A DNA stretch of 64,000 bases from Cordia subcordata (lineage: Eukaryota; Streptophyta; Magnoliopsida; Boraginales; Cordiaceae): contig JAPTOF010000028.1 in the NCBI GenBank assembly GCA_028554755.1, positions 2,710,501 to 2,774,500 of the forward strand, written 5' to 3'. The notes beneath the pieces were generated by a model. The model saw nothing but the letters and a program-made list of their open reading frames with translations. It had not been told where the DNA came from and made no database searches. Every line of letters begins with the position of its first letter. Within the stretch, counting starts at the first letter, position 1. Made by a program: the position numbers and the translations under genes. Shown here piece by piece: positions 57,848-64,000 of this stretch.

Positions 57848-59036
57848 TTGTGCATTCTTGGTAGGAGATCCCTTAGAAATCCTCTAGTTCCTTATAATCC
57901 TGAACCCGATAGAATTGCTAGACATTTAGGAGATCTTCTTGAGGAGATGGCCGATCCTAATCATTCTCCTAACCCTCCCAATCCCCCGATGAATCCTATT
58001 CCACTTCATGATCGCCATGGGCATCAAGCCTAAGATCATTTTAGACAAGAACCCTGCAGACCGGATCCACCCATAGATGAGGAAACCACTCTTAGGCAAT
58101 TCTTTCTCCCGAAGCCTTTGAGCCTAATTTGGTTATCCAAATTCCAGGTTTAGGGGAGATGAACTTCGAGATTAAGCCTAATGTTGGCCATGCTTCCTTC
58201 CTTCTACGGGAGAAGCAATGAGAGTTCTCTAGATCATATCACTAATTTTGTTGAGATGAGTTCCACTCTCCATGTCCCCAATGTCTCCTAAGAGGTCATA
58301 CATTTAAGATTGTTTCCTTTCTCTCTTAAGGACAAGGCTAGGACTTGGTTGCATTCCTTACCTAACGGTTGCATTTTTACATGGGCTGAGCTTCAATCTA
58401 AGTTTTTTCAAAAATTTTATCCCATGGCCAAGACTACCGACCTTAGGACCGCCATTATGACTTTCTCCCAACATGATCTAGAATCCTTTCATGAGGCTTG
58501 GGAGAGGTTCAAGTATCTTCTTAGACAATGTCCGCACCATGGGTATGGCAATCACGACCTATTGCAATATTTCTTTAGAGGTTTAAATGAACAAATAGGA
58601 TGATGGTCAATGCCGCCTCCAGTGGTGGCTTCTATCTTTTGAGACCGACCGAGGTATGGGAGAAAATTGAAATGATGGCTGAAAATTCTTTTCAAAATTT
58701 TTCCATGGAAAGGTCTAGTCGAGGAGGCAATAAGAGAAGTGTTAGTGAGGTTCGAGTTTCTTTAGATTTACACGCTAAGGTTGAGGCTTTGACGAGTAAG
58801 CTAGAACAATTCATTTCTTTGTCCATTTCATCCCAAGGTCATAGGACTAGTTCTATAGATTCTTCCTCTGCCCCTTTAGTTATTGAAGTTTGTGCATTGT
58901 GTTCCGAGTCATCTGATGAGACCACAGCTTACCCTTCAGCATCTCAATTTCTTGAATTCATGAAAGAGCAAGTGTGTGCTACTCAAGGTTATTCTCGTGA
59001 GTACAACCCATACTTGAACACATACAATTCGGGTTA
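57848..59036 (+). pseudogene. Element H gag
   Basis: The likely start includes DRIARHLGDLLEEMADPN. Capsid landmarks are LKDKARTWLHSLPNG, AELQSKFFQKFYPMAKTT, FHEAWERFKYLLRQCPHHG and LQYFFRGLNEQ. The zinc knuckle is lost: CALCSESSDETTAY has Asp for His and Tyr for the last Cys, where element C keeps both. Frames break near 58033, 58170 and 58603, and a stop sits at 59035. Confidence 0.87.
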
Positions 59037-59433
59037 GAGAGACAACCCAAAATTTTCTTGGAGAGAAGGTCAGCATGAGTCTAGTTCATATCCTCAGGTT
59101 CGACCTCAGCAACAACCCCGTCCTCAATATCTCTCCGGTTTCAATCATCTTAATCAGCCTCATCGCACTAGTGCTTCTCAACCTCAGGCTTTGCCTACTC
59201 CCTCTAGTAGCCAACCTCCTAGTAATGACATGATAAAGATAATGCAGTTCATTCAGAACCAACAATAAGAATTGGCAGAAAATAGGCAGCAAATGGCTAG
59301 GTTTGAGGCACAGTTAGGACAAATTGCTAGTCAATTGAGCACTAGAGACCCTGGGAAATTGGCTTCTTAGCCGGAGGTAAACCCTAGAGTCCAGCTCTGT
59401 TCCTCCACCGATACCACTTATCCCCCTCGGGTA

Positions 59434-60607
59434 GTGGATAATAAGGTAGGAGTTGACTTTGCAGTGCCTGCACCTAGTGGTCCTTCCGAGTCCAGAGCAC
59501 CACATTATAGCCCTATTGAGGGAAATTCTAGAGAGGGTCCTGTTGATAGAGATGAGCCCATTAGAGACCATGGAGAGAGTAGTACTTCCTGCCCACATTG
59601 GCAGGGAAAAGAGCCTATTGATGATTCCCATTTGTCTAGAGGAGTTGATCCTAGAGTTCCTTTTCCATCTGCTTTAGAAAGGCCTACACCTAGTGAGGAT
59701 TCTAGGTTTTTCAAGGTTTTAGAGCATCTTAAGGACCTTAAGGTCAATTTTCCTTTGATAGATACGATCCTTTTCATCCCTTCCTATTCTAAATTCTTTA
59801 AGGATCTTTGTACAAAGAAGCATTGGTCATCGTACATTCCTAAGAAGGTGAGGCTTACGGAAAAGGTGAGTAGTATTTGTATTTCAGGCCTTTCGGCCAG
59901 AATGAGTGGCCCCGGAGTTTTCACCATTCCTTGTAGGATCCGAGAAACTTAGATTGATCAAGCCTTGTTAGATTTAGGATCTAGTGTGAATCTCATTCCC
60001 TACTCCGTCTATCAGCAGCTAGGTTTAGGTGAATTATCCCCTACACATGTTACTTTTCAGCTAGCTGATAGGTCCGAGCATAGACCTAGGGGTGTGATAG
60101 AAGATATTATGGTCTAGGTAGGTGAGTTCGTGTACCTTATTGACTTATATGGATTCAGGACATGACTCTAGACATTCTACACCCGTTCTTCTAGGTTGCC
60201 TCTTCCTTGCCATGGCAGATGCCATCATTTATTGTAGGTTGGGGTTATTGGAGATAAAATTTGGGAATTTTAGATCCACTATGAAGGTTGCCGAGGTGGT
60301 GAATAGAGCTAGTATAGGAGGAGAGGATGGAGAGGAGTGCTTTAGGGTGGATGTGATTGATTCTTGTGTTGAGGATCTTATAGAGGAGACTATGACCAAT
60401 GGAGAAGAATTGAGGAAATTTGAGGAATTGATGTCTAGTTTTGATTTGGAAACCTTAGAGCGGAAATGTGTAGCTTCAACTTCCTTGATTGAGAGCCATT
60501 TGACTAACAAGTCATTTGAGGTTATTCCTTCTAGTCTCATTTCTAGTGATGTCCCCATTGATGATGCTGAGGTTAAGTCCCCTTGGTTGAGCCTTGCCCT
60601 TCTTTAG
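59434..60607 (+). pseudogene. Element H gag-pro linker and protease
   Basis: A spacer with RGPVDRDEPIRDHGESS and FKVLEHLKDLKVNFPLID leads to LLDLGSSVNLIPYSVYQQ at about 59965, the Athila protease start. Stops in the protease (TAG in IMV-VGEF near 60116) and a deletion near 60145 break it; STPVLLGCLF replaces the usual LLGRPF. The acidic linker 60122-60607 follows. Confidence 0.82.
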
Positions 60608-61480
60608 AGCTCAAACCCCTTCCCGATCATTTGAAGTATGCATTCCTAGGCCCTAGTGAGACCCTTCCGATCATCATAGCTTCCAATCTTTCTAGTGAGC
60701 ATGAGGAGCATCTCTTAGAGGTCCTTAGGAAGCATAGGAAGGCTATAGGGTGGAAAATTGATGATTTGAGAGGTATAGACCCTTCAGTTTGCATGCATTG
60801 TATTCACCTTGAGGATGGAGCCATTACTTCTAGGGACATGCAAAGGAGGCTAAACCCACACATGAGCGAAGTAGTTAAGAAACAGATAATTAAGCTTTTA
60901 GATGCAGGTTTACCCGATCTCCGATAGTGAGTGGGTTAGCCTGGTCCAAGTTGTCCCTAAGAAGTCTGGGATCACGGTTGTTGAGAATGAGAGAGGAGAG
61001 CTTATCCCTACACGCACTCCCACAGGTGGAGAGTTTGTATTGCTTATAGAAAGCTCAACTCCAAAACTAAGAAGGATCATTTCCCATTGCCTTTTCTAGA
61101 CCAGATCTTAGATAGAGTAGCTGGGCATAGCTACTATTGTTTTCTAGATGGCTGCTCGGGTTATAATCAGATCCCCGTGTTTCCCGAGGACCAGGAGAAG
61201 ACCACCTTTACTTGTTCCTATGGTACTTTTGCCTATAGGAGAATGCCTTTCGGTCTTTGTAATGTCCTAGTGACTTTTCAAAGATGTATGATGGCCATTT
61301 TTAGTGACATGATTGAAAAACATTTAGAGATTTTCATGGATGATTTCTCAGTCTTTGGAGATAGCTTTGATTAGTGCTTGAGTCATCTCTCTTTAGTCTT
61401 AGACCAATGTGTGAAGAAGAATCTAGTGTTGAGTTGGGAGAAATCCCACTTCATGGTGCAACGAGGGATATTGTTGGGTC
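60583..61480 (+). pseudogene. Element H reverse transcriptase
   Basis: Landmarks: HRKAIGWKIDDLRGIDPSVC, PHMSEVVKKQIIKLLDAG, then a frameshift at about 60915, then HFPLPFLDQILDRVAGHSYY, FLDGCSGYNQIPVFPEDQ, RRMPFGLCN and IFMDDFSVFGDSF. The catalytic Asp pair is at 61339-61344. A frameshift lies near 61060 and a TAG at 61373 follows DSFD. With those exceptions, the active-site residues are kept. Confidence 0.9.
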
Positions 61481-62210
61481 ATGTTGTGTCATCTAGTGGA
61501 ATTCAAGTTGACCCGGCTAAGGTAGAATTGATTGAAAAGTTACCTGTCCCTAAGTGTGTTAAGGGTGTTAGATCTTTTCTAGGGCATGCAGGATTCTACC
61601 GTAGGTTCATTAAGGATTTTAGTCACATTGCACGTCCTTTGTCTAGGCTCCTAGCACAAGATGTCCCTTTTGACTTTGATGATGAATATGTTAGAGCTTT
61701 CAAAAGGCTTAAATCCTTATTGTCTACATCCCCAATTATCCAGCCACCTAACTACAGTCTCCTATTTGAGGTTATGTGTGATGCATCCGATTATGCGATA
61801 GGAGCTATTTTAGGTCAAAGGAAGGATAAGTTGCCCCATGTTGTGTACTATGCTAGCAAGACTCTTGATGAAGCATAAAAGAACTATGCCACTACGGAAA
61901 AAGAGCTTGTAGCAATAGTCTTCTCCCTTGACAAGTTTAGGTCATACATCCTAGGATCTAAAAAGATTGTCTACACTGATCATGTGGCATTGAAGTATTT
62001 GTTGTCTAAGAAAGAGTCTAAACCCCGATTGATTAGGTGGTTGCTCCTCCCTCAAGAGTTTGACATTGAAATCCAGGACAAGAAGGGTAGAGAAAATTTA
62101 GTTGCAGATCATCTTTCCCGTCTTGTTGGTGACAAGAATGGTAGAAAAAATTTAGTTGCGGATCATCTTTCCCGTCTTGTTGGTGAGTCTTCTAGTGATC
62201 CCTCCCCTTT
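61480..62210 (+). pseudogene. Element H RT end and RNase H
   Basis: [52 protein letters not shown] and VADHLSRL show the RNase H order and its acidic residues. A stop (TAA after DEA near 61877) interrupts it. The end of the domain is present twice (62077-62130 and 62131-62184), a 54-bp in-frame tandem duplication repeating [10 protein letters not shown]. Confidence 0.9.
62077..62184 (+). repeat. 54-bp in-frame tandem duplication in RNase H end
   Basis: Two copies of the 18 codons [18 protein letters not shown], differing at a few bases (for example KKGREN versus KNGRKN). Not present in elements A or C. Confidence 0.93.
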
Positions 62211-62456
62211 TCGTGATTCATTTCCCGATGAGCAATTGTTTGCCGTCTCTCATCATACACCTTGGTTTGCTCACATAGTTAACTATCTTGCCACAGGGCG
62301 ATTTCCCTCTCATTGGGATAAGAGAGAAAAAGATAGGTTCCTAGCACAAGTTAGGCATTTCTTTTGGGAGGATCCCTATCTTTTTAAAGTGTGTAGATCA
62401 AATGATTCGTCAGTGTGTGCAGGAGGACGAGTTTGATAGCGTTTTGAGCATGTGTA
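62211..62456 (+). pseudogene. Element H integrase start, truncated
   Basis: [38 protein letters not shown] and [12 protein letters not shown] are the segment before the integrase zinc finger. A frameshift occurs near 62395, and homology ends at SVLSMCND near 62456. Confidence 0.85.
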
Positions 62457-63072
62457 ATGATATCAATAAGGTAAAAGGAAGCTATCAGTTCTAGTAGATA
62501 GAGCTGTAGCAACTGCAGTAATAAGTTCCGTTTTATGCCAGCCAAAATCAATAATTCAGTAACCAGAGAGATTACACGAAATCAATTTCAAAGCTTGAAA
62601 GTGAGATCAAATTCAAAAAATTGTTGTTTATCAACTTCATTTCATATTTGAAGATTATCAAAACAAATATTTGTAGTTCAACAACATTCTTTAAAAACAA
62701 AAAAAGTTCAAACTTTTATCACTCTTTGAAGTTTGGAGATAAATGCTATTCATGATACGCATTGCAAGACGTAATTGTCTGATTCAATGCTCATTATAGT
62801 CTTCATTATTTCCTAGATACAAATTTTATGACATGGTTTCAGATTTTTGTTTTAACTGGTGTTCAGGAATAATGTTGATTACCATGAGTAAGGATGGAAA
62901 CAAAATGGAGTGTTAACTTAGGGTGGAATATCATTTCATTGGAAGGACATCTATTTATGAGGAACAATGTTGATCTTTACAATCAATTATGGAAAGAAAC
63001 GAAAAGGTAGCTTGTCAGGAAACAAGCAGAAACATATACTAAGTTTGCTTGAGACATGTTATGGATACTTAC
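62457..63072. other. Unassigned AT-rich stretch right of element H
   Basis: No ORF or repeat recognised. If the MFS exon to the right is part of a gene, this would be its intron. Confidence 0.35.
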
Positions 63073-63184
63073 TAGAAGGGACTATAGATGTGGATATTGT
63101 GAGAAGGAGAAGTGGTCTACGCCCATACTCATCAGCAAGCTAACCTAGGACTGGTAGGGCCATCATTGTGAATATTCCAACAAC
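63073..63184 (-). pseudogene. MFS transporter (HIAT1/MEE15-like) single exon
   Basis: Minus strand, between AG at 63185 and GTAAGT at 63072, 112 nt: VVGIFTMMALPVLG, stop, LADEYGRRPLLLLTISTSI. The plant relatives of hippocampus-abundant-transcript-like transporters read VVG(I/L)F...LPLLGQLADEYGRKPLLLLTVST here; LADEYGRRP is the MFS signature loop between the second and third membrane helices. A TAG replaces the Gln codon, so this copy is probably dead. Good splice sites on both sides show that it is a genuine exon. No partner exon is identified in the window. Confidence 0.65.
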
Positions 63185-63429
63185 CTAGAGGTGCAAGACA
63201 TGTTTAAATGTTAAAAATTTCTATATGAAACACAATCAGGAGAAAAAGGAATGTTGCATTGTCGCGATCACTATGATCAAACGCACCATAGCTTAAATAA
63301 CTGTTTGACCATAATCATAATATCCTCCATGTTTGCCTTGAGATTTTTTAACAACTCATATCTGAGTACGCATCCATGATCCTAGCTCTCTCCTAACCTC
63401 TGCATCTTGGATAATTAACAGATAAAGTG

Positions 63430-63612
63430 TCTGTTCAGATTGGTTTTTTTCAAGAAAAAAAAGCACTTTTTCATTAAAAAGTTCATTATTTTTGCAATAA
63501 TTATTTGGTTTGGCTTCTAGAAAAGCTAAAACTTTGAAAAAAAAATTTGAAAGCCAAAATTTTCAACTTCTCAAAAAAATACTTTTGAAAAAATCAATCC
63601 AAACAAGCCAAA
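63430..63612. mobile_element. Small MITE related to the one in the MADS intron
   Basis: Starts TCTGTTCAGATTGGTTTTTTTC and ends AAAAAATCAATCCAAACAAGCC, forming inverted ends. The right end matches the element at 31588-31862. Interior has AAAAGCACTTTTTC and GAAAGCCAAAATTTTC. Confidence 0.55.
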
Positions 63613-64000
63613 AATTCATAGAATTATGCAGCATAGCTCTTAATCTCAGCAATTTTTAGCCGTCTTCCTCATAATATACTCCTAAAACATCAGGTTGGCA
63701 TACTGTAAAAAGGCTTATGACACCAAGATTAACCCAACCTATTCTTTTTTAACTGCCTCTCTCTTGCTTAATGCATAATAAGGTTCAAAACATCAGACAG
63801 AAGCTTCATCACACCGCATATAAATCCAAACTGGAGTCTCATGTATAACTCATACATGAAGCTAACAAGCTCCTTATGCACTTAATTCCACTAGAGGTGG
63901 TACCAGAATCTCGTTACCAGGCTTATATTGTAAAGAAAATAATGATGATTATCTCTACTTGGAAGGAGCTCCTGTCAATTCTAAATCTTCCTCTTCATCA
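63613..64000. other. Unassigned end of window
   Basis: Nothing firm is seen. A minus-strand reading at the very end, DEEEDLELTGAPSK, could be an exon but is too short to judge. Confidence 0.3.

Larger units (their letters stand above)
55696..62456 (+). mobile_element. Athila element H, complete 5' end, truncated in integrase
   Basis: The most complete element: 5' LTR, PBS, leader, gag, protease, RT, RNase H and the first part of integrase. At about 62456 it stops in SVLSMCND, where A and C continue into the zinc finger. The sequence after it is unrelated. The missing part is integrase, 3' region and 3' LTR. The flanks carry host gene pieces. Confidence 0.88.

Noticed and set aside
1..64000. 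tRNA, rRNA, CRISPR or prokaryotic operon features
   Set aside because: None seen; short repeats are microsatellites or LTR palindromes, and coding logic is eukaryotic with introns and retrotransposons.

Overview
This window is plant nuclear DNA, most likely from an AT-rich angiosperm genome. The evidence is a family of Athila-type Ty3/gypsy retrotransposons (one with an Asp-tRNA primer-binding site), several Ty1/copia elements, an L1-like LINE fragment, TIR elements/MITEs with clear target-site duplications, and one intron-rich MADS-box gene of the MIKC* type. I saw no prokaryotic operon, rRNA, tRNA or CRISPR features. Almost all coding sequence is retrotransposon pol or gag broken by stops and frameshifts. 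I cannot name the species.

Layout, left. 1-5243 is the 3' half of an Athila element (A: RNase H, integrase, 3' LTR). It abuts the middle of a copia pol gene (B, 5244 to about 10133), whose 3' LTR abuts the middle of a second copia pol gene (E, about 10134-14137). The simplest reading is nesting: A inside B inside E, with the other halves left of the window. 14.1-19.8 kb holds a minus-strand LINE fragment cut by three DNA transposons (hAT-like 15616-16263, hAT-like 16535-17337, Tourist/Harbinger-like 17919-18679), followed by a Mutator-like MITE (19069-19752).

Middle. 21156-32279 (minus) is a divergent MIKC*-type MADS-box gene. Its MADS exon, K-like coiled-coil exons and C-terminal exons are recognisable. 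Its introns are long and carry MITE-like elements, a minisatellite and a gypsy protease relic. Some splice junctions do not join cleanly, so it may be decaying.

Right. 32.8-62.5 kb is an Athila graveyard. D (about 32790-36616) and C (36617-46642) share an LTR and form a chimera with unlike flanking LTRs. A solo copia LTR (43717-45591) sits inside C's 3' LTR. I (gag and 5' LTR, minus) and J (LTR, minus) follow. F (3' end, plus) ends in a 774-bp palindrome made of two convergent LTR pieces, next to another minus-strand LTR piece (G). H (55696-62456) has a 5' LTR, PBS, gag, protease, RT, RNase H and the start of integrase, and is cut off there. Flanking H are single broken exons of host transporter genes: an ABCC1/2-like exon (55120-55451) and an MFS exon (63073-63184).

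The LTR elements would have worked by the usual Ty3/gypsy or Ty1/copia cycle, but none in the window looks autonomous. I found no clear evidence of a new functional system. The most unusual signals are the repeated GTCGAC palindrome clusters just upstream of the TATA-like box in many Athila LTRs, the duplicated hairpin plus polypurine-tract module, the 774-bp LTR palindrome, and the nested transposons with readable target-site duplications. All coordinates and translations were read by eye; element ends marked approximate are uncertain.
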